DNA from: JASLBX01 sp036373915
GTDB taxonomy: Bacteria; Actinomycetota; Actinomycetes; Jiangellales; Jiangellaceae
Direction of reading: 5' to 3'
Assembly: GCA_036373915.1 (NCBI GenBank)
Contig: DASUUU010000094.1
Span: 1 to 21,354 of the forward strand
Length of the DNA stretch: 21,354 nucleotides
Shown: positions 14,274-21,186 of the stretch, piece by piece
Layout: each line of letters begins with the position of its first letter
How positions within the stretch are numbered: the stretch's first letter is position 1
Position numbers and translations under genes: made by a program
The notes under the pieces: generated by a model
The model's input: the letters and a program-made list of their open reading frames with translations, nothing else
Database searches by the model: none
What the model was told of the DNA's origin: nothing

Positions 14274-14846
14274 ATGCGTGCTGACAACGATGCCGCCCGC
14301 GGCCGCCCCGTCGCCGCCGCAGCGGCTCTGCTCGCCGCCGGAGTGGTGGTTCTCACCTCCTGTGGTGGGTCCGGCGATGGCGGGACGATCACGGACTCCG
14401 CTTCCGAACCGGCGGCAACCGAGCCGATGACCGATCCGTCGCCGATTGCTGCCGGCGAGGCCGAGGCAACCGAAGGCAGCGCCGCGGAGATGACCGAGGG
14501 TCCGGGGGAGGCCGACGAGGAGCCCGACCTGGCCGTTGGTACCTATCGCGCCTACAGCCAGGAGGCGCTGGCCGAGGCCGGGTACGAAACGAACGTCATC
14601 TTCTTCCACGCCTCCTGGTGCCCGGAGTGCCGCGCGTTCGAGCAGTCGATCGAGGCCGGCCCCATTCCCGATGGGGTGCAGATCCTCAAGGCCGACTACG
14701 ACACCGAGACCGCGCTCAAGGACGAGTACGGCGTGGATATCCAGACCACCTTCGTCAAGGTTGACGACTCCGGTGAGATGATCTCGAAGTGGGTCGGCTA
14801 CGAGCAGGACCGATCCGTCGACAACCTCCTCCAGCAGTTGGGGTAA
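14274..14846 (+). CDS. Thioredoxin-fold lipoprotein
   Basis: The 190-residue protein starts with a signal peptide ending in VVLTSC, a lipobox with Cys30, followed by a Gly/Ser-rich and then Glu/Ala/Thr-rich linker (31-85). The thioredoxin domain (about 88-190) has VIFFHASWCPECRAFEQ with the redox pair Cys116/Cys119 (WCPEC). The usual cis-proline site reads QTTFVKVD, with Thr instead of Pro, a feature of some thioredoxin subfamilies. It should sit on the outer face of the membrane and reduce or oxidise exported proteins. Three bases separate it from ccdA, which probably supplies its electrons. It opens a four-gene operon with a two-component system. Confidence 0.88.
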   Translation: MRADNDAARGRPVAAAAALLAAGVVVLTSCGGSGDGGTITDSASEPAATEPMTDPSPIAAGEAEATEGSAAEMTEGPGEADEEPDLAVGTYRAYSQEALAEAGYETNVIFFHASWCPECRAFEQSIEAGPIPDGVQILKADYDTETALKDEYGVDIQTTFVKVDDSGEMISKWVGYEQDRSVDNLLQQLG

Positions 14847-14849
14847 CCG

Positions 14850-15569
14850 GTGCCGCTGGCCGCAGTCGCACTGTTCGCCGGCGCGCTGTCGGTTCTGGCG
14901 CCGTGTGTGGTCGGGCTGCTGCCGATACTGATCGGCCGCTCGGTCGCCCCCGGGAGCCGGTCGCACAGCGCGATCCTGGTCATCGCCGGGTTGTGTGCGT
15001 CGATCTTCGCCTTCACCCTCCTGTTCCGTGCGACGACACTGCTGGTCGACGTGCCGCAGCGGGTGTGGCAGTACGTCGCCGGTGCGGTCCTCGTCGGTTT
15101 CGGCGTGGTGTCACTCGTCCCGCAGCTCTGGGACCGGGTTAGCGCCCGGCTGCGGCTTGCCGAGGTGGGCGACCGCGGTGCTCGGTTCGGCATCGGCAGG
15201 CAGAGCAGGGCCGGTGATCTCATCCTCGGAGCGAGCTTGGGGCCGGCGTTCAGCGCGTGCAGCCCGACCTACGCCCTTATCGTGGCCGTGATCCTGCCCG
15301 TGACACCGGCCGAGGGTGCGGGCTACCTGATCGCCTATCTCGTCGGGCTGGCGGCGATGATGGCGGTTATCGTCGTCGGTGGACGCCGCGCGGTCACGGC
15401 GCTGGGTTGGGGCGTCGATCCGCACGGCTGGTTCCGCAGATTGCTCGGGGTGTTCTTCATCATGTTCGGCGTTGCGATAGCTACCGGCCTGGACAAGCAG
15501 CTGCTCGGCTGGGTCGTCGAGAACGGCTGGTTCGACTGGCAATTGCGGTTCGAGGACGTGCTCAGATGA
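14850..15569 (+). CDS. CcdA/DsbD-type thiol-disulfide transmembrane electron carrier
   Basis: This 239-residue protein has about six hydrophobic helices. The first contains LSVLAPCVVGLLP (Cys19). The fourth begins with the segment LGASLGPAFSACSPTYALI (Cys137). These two membrane cysteines are in the positions used by CcdA to pass reducing power from cytoplasmic thioredoxin to exported thiol proteins. A third, Cys49, lies in the second helix. The GTG start follows the thioredoxin stop by three bases; the stop overlaps the response-regulator start (ATGA). Context makes the upstream lipoprotein its likely acceptor. Cytochrome c maturation is the classical role of CcdA, but no ccs genes are nearby. 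Confidence 0.85.
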   Translation: MPLAAVALFAGALSVLAPCVVGLLPILIGRSVAPGSRSHSAILVIAGLCASIFAFTLLFRATTLLVDVPQRVWQYVAGAVLVGFGVVSLVPQLWDRVSARLRLAEVGDRGARFGIGRQSRAGDLILGASLGPAFSACSPTYALIVAVILPVTPAEGAGYLIAYLVGLAAMMAVIVVGGRRAVTALGWGVDPHGWFRRLLGVFFIMFGVAIATGLDKQLLGWVVENGWFDWQLRFEDVLR

Positions 15570-16297
15570 ACCCGGCACGAGTACTGGTCGTCGAGGACGA
15601 CACCGCCGTGTCCTCGGTAGTAGCGGCCTACGTTCGCGACTCGGGATTCGAGGCGCGGGTGGCCGCCGACGGACTGGCCGCGGAGCGGGCGTGGCGGGAG
15701 TGGCGACCGGACGTTGTCGTGCTGGATCTCATGCTGCCGGGCCGGGCGGGGCTGGACATTCTGCGGCGGATGCGTACCGACGGCGACCAAACCCTCGTCG
15801 TGGTGCTGAGCGCCCGCGGCGAGGAGGAGGATCGGGTCGTCGGGTTGGAGGTGGGCGCGGACGACTACCTGGTCAAGCCGTTCAGCCCGCGTGAGTTGAT
15901 GCTGCGGATCGAGGGCCTGCTGCGCCGCGAGGAGCGGCTGGCCGGTTCAGCCGTCGTGCCCAGCTCGCTCCGGGCCGGCCCACTTGCCGTCGACACGGCC
16001 GCGAACACCGTCACAGTCAGGGGCGAGCCGGTCGCACTCACGTCTCGCGAGTTCGATCTGCTGGTGTTCCTGATGCGCAACCCGGGCCAGACCTTCACCA
16101 AACGTGACCTGCTGCGCCGGGTGTGGGGCTGGGACTTCGGCGACAACTCCACGGTGATCGTGCACGTGCGCCGGCTCCGCGAGAAGATCGAACGGGATCC
16201 GTCCGACCCGCAACTGGTGATCACCGTGCGAGGCAGGGGATACCGGTTCGCGAAATCCGCCGAGTTTGCCCACGAAGGCGAGGTACACCGTGAGTGA
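15566..16297 (+). CDS. OmpR-family two-component response regulator
   Basis: The 243-residue regulator has a receiver domain (1-122) with the acidic pair at Glu10-Asp12, phospho-acceptor Asp54 in VVVLDLMLPG, Ser82 in VVLSARGEE and Lys104 in YLVKPFSPREL. A winged-helix DNA-binding domain follows (about 135-228; ALTSREFDLLVFLMRNPGQT, RVWGWDFGDNSTVIVHVRRL, ITVRGRGYRF). The start overlaps the ccdA stop by four bases (ATGA) and the stop lies inside the histidine kinase start. It should be phosphorylated by the kinase encoded next. Its targets are unknown; the operon itself is a natural candidate. Confidence 0.94.
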   Translation: MNPARVLVVEDDTAVSSVVAAYVRDSGFEARVAADGLAAERAWREWRPDVVVLDLMLPGRAGLDILRRMRTDGDQTLVVVLSARGEEEDRVVGLEVGADDYLVKPFSPRELMLRIEGLLRREERLAGSAVVPSSLRAGPLAVDTAANTVTVRGEPVALTSREFDLLVFLMRNPGQTFTKRDLLRRVWGWDFGDNSTVIVHVRRLREKIERDPSDPQLVITVRGRGYRFAKSAEFAHEGEVHRE

Positions 16298-17417
16298 CCT
16301 TGCCTTCATGGTGACGGCGACGGCCGCGAGCTGCGTCGGCGTGGGTGTGGCCGGCTGGTACGCCCTGCACGCCACCCGCCGGCGCTCGGTGACGCTGGCC
16401 GTTGTGATCTGTGCGCTCGTGCCGATGGTGGCCGTCATCGTGGCCGTGCAGGTCAATGTCAGGGCCATGTTCCTGTCCGACCACGACGCCGACGTCATCG
16501 CGGTCGTTCTCACGACCGCGGCTGTACTGGCCGTCGTGCTGGCAGTGGTGCTCGGCCGCCGGATCACCGCGTGGTCGCGGGTCGTGGGCAGCCGGCTCAG
16601 CCGGCTGACCGAGGAGTACGCGGGCCAGCCGGACGACGGCGAGCGGCCCGCATCGGCCGAACTGGCCAAGCTGACCGCTCAGCTCGATGAAGTCCATCGC
16701 AAACTGGCGGCGTCCCGGGCCCGCGAGCAGGCCATCGAAGCGAGTCGCCGGGATCTGGTGGCCGCCCTGAGCCATGACCTGCGCACCCCCTTGGCGGGCA
16801 TCCGGGCACTGGCCGAAGGCCTTGAGGACGGGATCGTCGACGACGTGCCACAGGCACTGGCCCAGTTGCGGGCCAGCGCAGAACGCATTGCGAGGATGGC
16901 CGACGACCTCTTCGAACTCTCCAGACTCCGCTCGCTCCCGCGGACCGGCCGCGACTCGCTGGTCAGCATGCGCGAACTGGCCGACGACGTCGTGGCCGAG
17001 GTGCGGCCGGAAGCGGAGGCGGTCGGGGTGCGGCTGCGCTGCGAGCTTGGCGCCCGACTCGCGGTCCACGGCGACGGCGGAGAGCTCACCAGAGCGTTCG
17101 CCAACCTCCTGAGCAACGCGATCAGGCATACACCGACCGGGGGGGAGGTGACGGTGGCAGGCGCCACCACGGACGGCACGGTCGTGCTCAGCGTGAGTGA
17201 CGGCTGCGGTGGTATCGCGGCAGAGGACCTACCGCGGCTGTTCGAGGTCGGCTGGCGCGGTGACCCCGGCCGGGGAGGCAACGGCCAGCCGGGAAGCGGC
17301 CTGGGCCTTGCGATCGTGCGTGAGGTGATGGAGGCCCACGGCGGGACGGTCAGCGTGATCAACGTCGATGGCGGGTGCCGGTTCGACCTGCGGCTCCCGG
17401 CGACCACGACGGCCTAA
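16290..17417 (+). CDS. Sensor histidine kinase (HisKA/HATPase type)
   Basis: The 375-residue kinase has three predicted membrane helices (about 4-26, 34-54 and 68-89) with very short outside loops. A linker follows, then the H-box ALSHDLRTPLAG with His162, the N-box NLLSNAIRH (272-280), G1 DGCGGI (304-309), the F-box LPRLFEV and G2 GSGLGLAI. There is no extracytoplasmic sensor domain, so the signal is probably sensed in or near the membrane. Cys15 and Cys41 are predicted in the first two helices. GTG 16290 is chosen because the first helix starts directly after it; it overlaps the regulator gene by eight bases. The stop TAA shares bases with the convergent folP stop (17414-17417). Confidence 0.92.
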   Translation: MSDLAFMVTATAASCVGVGVAGWYALHATRRRSVTLAVVICALVPMVAVIVAVQVNVRAMFLSDHDADVIAVVLTTAAVLAVVLAVVLGRRITAWSRVVGSRLSRLTEEYAGQPDDGERPASAELAKLTAQLDEVHRKLAASRAREQAIEASRRDLVAALSHDLRTPLAGIRALAEGLEDGIVDDVPQALAQLRASAERIARMADDLFELSRLRSLPRTGRDSLVSMRELADDVVAEVRPEAEAVGVRLRCELGARLAVHGDGGELTRAFANLLSNAIRHTPTGGEVTVAGATTDGTVVLSVSDGCGGIAAEDLPRLFEVGWRGDPGRGGNGQPGSGLGLAIVREVMEAHGGTVSVINVDGGCRFDLRLPATTTA

Positions 17418-18304
17418 GCCAGGCCACGGCGCGCGACGGCCGGCGGGCGGATCCCGCGGATCGAGCCCACCATGTCCAGCGCCTGCCGAGTGGCCGCCAC
17501 GTCGTGGGCACGAAACACTCTCGCACCGTGCCAGGCGGAAATCACCGTTGCCGCGAGAGTGCCCGCCAGCCGGTCATCCACCGGTAGGTCGAGAGTCTCA
17601 CCGACGAAGTCCTTGCGTGAGAGCGCGACAAGTACCGGCCAGCCAGTGGCGACGAGTTCGCCGAGCCGGCGGGTCAACTCGAGCGAGTGGTAGGTGTTCT
17701 TGCCGAAATCGTGTGTCGGGTCGACCAGCAGCCCGTCCGCCCGTACCCCCGCCGCGACCGCCTTGTGGGCCAGCGCGGTGGTGCCTTCGATGACATCGGC
17801 CACCACGTCGTCGTAACGCACCCGGTGCGGGTCGGTCCGGGGTGGCAGCCCGCCGGTATGGCTGCAGACCAGACCGACACCATGCTGCGCGGCGACGTTC
17901 GCCAGGTCGGGATCGGCGCCGGCCCAGGTCTCGTTGATCAGGTCGGCCCCGGCGCGGCATACCGCGTCGGCAACGCGATGCCGGTAGGTGTCGACGCTGA
18001 TCACGATGCCGCCGTGGAGTTCCCGAACGGCGGCGACCAGATCGGCTGTCCGCGCGATCTCCTCGGCTTCGCTGACGGGCGGGCCGTGACCGGCCTTGAC
18101 TCCGCCCACGTCGACGATGTCCGCGCCCTCGCTGATCGCCTTGTCCACCCGAGCCAGTGCCGCACCGAGGGCGAACGTCGCGCCTCTGTCGTAGAACGAG
18201 TCGGGGGTCCGGTTGACGATGGCCATGACGGCGTAGGTTCCCGGCGGGAAGGTACGGGTTCCAAGGCGTAGCGTGCCGTCGACCGGCGCTCCCTGTTGCG
18301 CCAA
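17414..18304 (-). CDS. folP2: FolP2-type dihydropteroate synthase homologue
   Basis: The 296-residue TIM-barrel protein resembles M. tuberculosis Rv1207 (FolP2). It has MAIVNRTPDSFYDRGATF (27-44), ISVDTYRHRVADAV with Asp105, GADLINETW with Asn124, LLVDPTHDFGKNTYHS with Asp195, VLVALSRKDFVGETL with Lys231, and a tail ending IRGIRPPAVARRGLA. Where true synthases have GGESTRPG it has GGVKAG (67-72), so the p-aminobenzoate loop differs. Rv1207 is reported to lack dihydropteroate synthase activity, so the folate role is doubtful. Start: TTG 18304, preceded by AGGAGG (18315-18310) at five bases. No ATG or GTG fits before the first strand, and the upstream extension overlaps the divergent gene. Here it is inverted relative to the DivIVA-like gene and no gpgS lies between, unlike M. 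tuberculosis. Confidence 0.88.
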   Translation of the reverse strand: MAQQGAPVDGTLRLGTRTFPPGTYAVMAIVNRTPDSFYDRGATFALGAALARVDKAISEGADIVDVGGVKAGHGPPVSEAEEIARTADLVAAVRELHGGIVISVDTYRHRVADAVCRAGADLINETWAGADPDLANVAAQHGVGLVCSHTGGLPPRTDPHRVRYDDVVADVIEGTTALAHKAVAAGVRADGLLVDPTHDFGKNTYHSLELTRRLGELVATGWPVLVALSRKDFVGETLDLPVDDRLAGTLAATVISAWHGARVFRAHDVAATRQALDMVGSIRGIRPPAVARRGLA

Positions 18305-18354
18305 AGCGGCCTCCTCCCGTGGTCGAGCATGGCCAGCGTGGCACGATCGTCGCT

Positions 18355-18360
18355 TAGGGT
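18355..18360 (+). promoter_or_regulatory. Candidate -10 box (TAGGGT) for the DivIVA-like gene
   Basis: TAGGGT lies 38 nt before the GTG at 18399, in the 94-bp gap between divergent folP2 and the DivIVA-like gene. It would give a short leader carrying GGAGG (18389-18393). No -35 consensus is seen. Confidence 0.35.
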
Positions 18361-18398
18361 GGGACGCCGACCCCACCTGGACGGATATGGAGGCAGCC

Positions 18399-18824
18399 GT
18401 GTCCATGTACATCGTGTTCGTGGTCGTGGGGGCGGTCGTGGTATTCGCGGTAGCGGCTGCGGCCGTCGGTCGCGGCGGCGGGCTCGAGGAGCCGTTCCCT
18501 GACATGGAGCGCCCGTATCTCCCCGACGGCAAGGTCGAGGCCGTCGACATCGACGACGTTCACTTCGCCGTGGCCTTTCGCGGCTACCGGATGGATCAGG
18601 TGGACTCGGTGCTCGACCGGTTGGCCGAGGAGCTGATCAAGCGTGACCAGCACATCGGCCGGCTGGAGCGGATCGTCCACGCCCAGACGGTGCAGTCGGC
18701 GGCCGGGTACGCAGGTGACCGCCGAACGGGCGTCGATACCGGGGCCATGCCGGTTGTCCAGAACGATCAGGTGAGCTCGCCGGCCGAGCCCGGAAGCGGG
18801 CACGCCGACGACAGTTCGGGCTAA
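18399..18824 (+). CDS. Small membrane-anchored DivIVA-domain protein (Rv1209-like)
   Basis: The 141-residue protein has one N-terminal membrane helix (3-23, YIVFVVVGAVVVFAVAAAAV) and a short linker. A DivIVA-type motif follows, VHFAVAFRGYRMDQVDSVLD with RGYR at 61-64, and then a short helix to about residue 95. The C-terminal tail is polar and probably disordered. The same arrangement is found in M. tuberculosis Rv1209, next to folP2, gpgS and tagA. DivIVA proteins mark curved membranes and steer polar growth, but this short form has no known function. GTG 18399 is chosen because GGAGG (18389-18393) is five bases upstream; ATG 18405 is an alternative. The stop overlaps the convergent tag stop at CTAA (18821-18824). 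Confidence 0.82.
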   Translation: MSMYIVFVVVGAVVVFAVAAAAVGRGGGLEEPFPDMERPYLPDGKVEAVDIDDVHFAVAFRGYRMDQVDSVLDRLAEELIKRDQHIGRLERIVHAQTVQSAAGYAGDRRTGVDTGAMPVVQNDQVSSPAEPGSGHADDSSG

Positions 18825-19414
18825 CGAGCCCGGTCCCGGGCGACGCACCCTGCGAGGTGGTCGTTGACCACCCCGGCGGCCTGCATCGTCGCGTAGGCCG
18901 TCGTCGGTCCGACGAAGACGAACCCGTGGCGCTTGAGCGCCTTGGCCAGCGCGGCCGATTCGGCCGTCGTTGCCGGCACGTCCGCGAGCGTCCGGGGGGC
19001 TCGCCGGGCGCCGTTCGGCGCATGCGACCAGACCAGCCGGTCCAGCGCCGCTTCACCCTCTGCATTGCGAAGCTTCACCAGAGCCCGCGCGTTGGTGACG
19101 GCGGCCGCGATCTTCGCCCGGTTGCGAACTATTCGACTGTCGGACATGAGCCGCGCGATGTCGGCGTCGTCGAAGCCGGCGACCACGTCCGGATCGAATC
19201 CGGAGAACGCCGTACGAAAGCCCGCGCGTTTGCGGAGGATGGTCAGCCAGGACAGGCCGGATTGGAAAGCCTCGAGCATCAGCCGTTCGTAGAGTGCGGC
19301 GTCGCCGTGGACCGGCCGTCCCCACTCCTCGTCGTGGTATGCGAGGTAGTCGGCGGTGCCGACGGCCCAGGGGCAGCGCGGCTCGCCGTCCGGGCCCGGA
19401 ACAACGTCGTTCAT
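18821..19414 (-). CDS. tag: DNA-3-methyladenine glycosylase I
   Basis: Tag removes N3-methyladenine from alkylated DNA. The 197-residue protein has the family zinc snap: Cys14, His27, His186 and Cys190, with the same spacings (13 and 4) as Cys4/His17 and His175/Cys179 of E. coli Tag. Other landmarks are RCPWAVGTADYLAYHDEEWG (13-32), Glu48 and Trp56 in MLEAFQSGLSWLTILRKR, DSRIVRNRAKI (92-102) and FVFVGPTTAYATMQAAGVVN (165-184). Its ATG overlaps the echA stop (ATGA), so it is the last gene of a paaX-echA-tag operon. An M. tuberculosis homologue (tagA, Rv1210) sits at the equivalent place beside Rv1209. Confidence 0.94.
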   Translation of the reverse strand: MNDVVPGPDGEPRCPWAVGTADYLAYHDEEWGRPVHGDAALYERLMLEAFQSGLSWLTILRKRAGFRTAFSGFDPDVVAGFDDADIARLMSDSRIVRNRAKIAAAVTNARALVKLRNAEGEAALDRLVWSHAPNGARRAPRTLADVPATTAESAALAKALKRHGFVFVGPTTAYATMQAAGVVNDHLAGCVARDRAR

Positions 19415-20202
19415 CGGCCTACGAACTCGGCCTTCTGCTTGGACAGGAATGCCATGACGGCGGCCCGATGGTCCTCGGTGGCACCGGTGCGGTTCATCAT
19501 CTCGCCCTCTCGTACCAGGGACTCTTCCAGCGGATGGGTGGCCGAGTAGTTGAGTACGTCGCGGACGGCGGCGTAGGCCAGTGTCGGCCCGCTGGCGAGC
19601 TGCCGGGCCAGCTCACGGGCTCGGGTCAGCACCTCGTCATCGGACACCACTTCGGTAGCGAGCCCGAGCGACAACGCTTCGTCGGCCCGCACCGTGCGGG
19701 GAAGCATGAGCAGCTCTCGTGCCTTGGCCCATCCGACCAGGCGGGGCAGTGTCCACGACGACCCGCTGTCGCAGGACAGCCCGATGGCGGTGAACGCCAG
19801 GTTGAAGCCCGCCGACTGGCCCACGATGCGAAAGTCGCAGGCGAAAGCGAACGACGCGCCCGCGCCCGCGGCCACGCCGTTGACGGCGGCCACGACTGGC
19901 TTGCCCATCGTGGCGAGCCCGTGCACGATCGGGTTGTAATGCTGCTCGACCGTCGTGCCGAGCGATGCCGATCCCGACCGCAGCGCGTCGGCGTGCTCAT
20001 TGAGGTCCTGGCCCACGCAGAACGCCCGCCCGCTTCCGGTCAGGACGACGGCGCGGACCGACGGGTCGTCGGCGGCGCGGCGGATGTCGTCTCGCAGTGC
20101 GACCTTGGTCGTCGTGTCCAGGCTGTTCATCGCGTCGGGACGGTTGAGGGTGATGATCGCGACACCGGCGTCTATGCCGTAGAGCACGGGTTGATCGGTC
20201 AC
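19411..20202 (-). CDS. Enoyl-CoA hydratase/isomerase (crotonase) family protein, PaaG-like
   Basis: The 263-residue crotonase has the oxyanion-hole segments GRAFCVGQDLNEH (58-70) and NGVAAGAGASFAFACDFRI (108-126). At the first catalytic Glu site of hydratases it reads AGFNLAF (Asn134). Asp145 in GLSCDSGSSWTLPRLVG fits the catalytic Asp of PaaG-type isomerases and related enzymes. It may therefore isomerise an unsaturated or epoxy acyl-CoA rather than hydrate one. The partner regulator PaaX fits a link to phenylacetyl-CoA-type metabolism, but no other paa gene is in the window. The GTG start overlaps the paaX stop (GTGA), and its own stop overlaps the tag start. Confidence 0.88.
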   Translation of the reverse strand: MTDQPVLYGIDAGVAIITLNRPDAMNSLDTTTKVALRDDIRRAADDPSVRAVVLTGSGRAFCVGQDLNEHADALRSGSASLGTTVEQHYNPIVHGLATMGKPVVAAVNGVAAGAGASFAFACDFRIVGQSAGFNLAFTAIGLSCDSGSSWTLPRLVGWAKARELLMLPRTVRADEALSLGLATEVVSDDEVLTRARELARQLASGPTLAYAAVRDVLNYSATHPLEESLVREGEMMNRTGATEDHRAAVMAFLSKQKAEFVGR

Positions 20203-21017
20203 GAGCTGGCTCCGTTCAAGTGTTTGTCGTTGCGTGGGACGGCGAGGCAGGCGTCGACGAAGCGGGCGCTCGCCGGCAGCAGCCTGGAAGCCTCCGCGTC
20301 GAAGTAGGCGGCCGCCTCGTCGCCCGGCCAGTCGGCGGGTAGCAGCGCACGCGGCAGGCCTGGATCGGTGAACAGGAACTTGCGCCACTCGTGGACCAGC
20401 CGGCTGCGCACCGCGAAGACCTCCTCGTCAGCGGGCGCCGCCGGCAGGCTTCCGACGAGCTTCTCGGCCTCGGCGAGCCACCGGCGGTACGACCGCCCGA
20501 CCGCGTTGAGGTCCCAGGCTCGCCGGATCAGCGCGGCATCGTCGTCCTGGTGCCGGGCCAGGAAAGCTTCCGCGGTGACGCGCTCGCTCTCCAGCAGAGC
20601 TCCGAGCTCCGGAGACGGACGTGCGGCGAGCCACGTGCCGTCACCCACCGGTGCGTAGCCGAGATATGCCAGCCCGCTGCGCAGCCGGTCACGGCTGGCC
20701 CGGTCGTTCGGGCGGTCCGGGATGACCAGGTGCCAGTAGCCGTCCCATTCGTCATTGGAGGTGGTCCGGTAGATACGCGCCGCGGCGTTGTCGAGACGGT
20801 GTTCGGCCCGCGGCGTGAGCGCATAGCCGGCGGCCCCGGCGAGCTTGACCGGCTGCAGCCAGCCCTGCTTGACCATCCGCGAGACGGCGGTCCTCACGGC
20901 GGGGGCCGTGACGCCGAGCGGCGCCAGCAGGGCGACAAGTGCGGCGACCGGCGCCGATCCGCCGCGCGACCGCAGATGGTCGCCGTACAGGTCGAAGAGC
21001 GCGGATCTGGCATTCAT
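20199..21017 (-). CDS. PaaX-family transcriptional regulator
   Basis: The 272-residue protein has an N-terminal winged helix (about 1-75; ARSALFDLYGDHLRSRGG, APAVRTAVSRMVKQGWL) and the PaaX C-terminal region (GYALTPRAEHRLDNAAARIY, WDGYWHLVIPDRPNDRASRD, RLRSGLAYLGYAPVGDGTWL, RSRLVHEWRKFLFTDPGLPR, LLPADWPGDEAA). PaaX proteins usually repress aromatic acyl-CoA catabolism and release DNA on binding the CoA ester. ATG 21017 is preferred, with AGGA ten bases before it. ATG 21026 in the same frame has almost no spacing to that site but cannot be excluded. It is the first gene of the operon with echA and tag and may control it. Confidence 0.88.
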   Translation of the reverse strand: MNARSALFDLYGDHLRSRGGSAPVAALVALLAPLGVTAPAVRTAVSRMVKQGWLQPVKLAGAAGYALTPRAEHRLDNAAARIYRTTSNDEWDGYWHLVIPDRPNDRASRDRLRSGLAYLGYAPVGDGTWLAARPSPELGALLESERVTAEAFLARHQDDDAALIRRAWDLNAVGRSYRRWLAEAEKLVGSLPAAPADEEVFAVRSRLVHEWRKFLFTDPGLPRALLPADWPGDEAAAYFDAEASRLLPASARFVDACLAVPRNDKHLNGASS

Positions 21018-21100
21018 GGCTTTCATATCCTGCCTGGTCGGTCGGACAAGATGGGTGACCGACCCGGGGGAGGTGGCTCCCACCCTCCGGCCGGATCGGG

Positions 21101-21106
21101 GATAAT
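21101..21106 (+). promoter_or_regulatory. Candidate -10 box (GATAAT) for the DUF3117 gene
   Basis: GATAAT matches TATAAT at five of six bases. It lies 80 nt upstream of the DUF3117 ATG, giving a leader of about 70 nt. No -35 consensus was found at 17-18 bp. Confidence 0.45.
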
Positions 21107-21186
21107 GGGGTCATCGTGACGCACGTGGGACCGTCGCCCGACGTCTGGGGGCCTGCGTGTGCGCTTGGAGAGGAAGGGGTGCGCGG

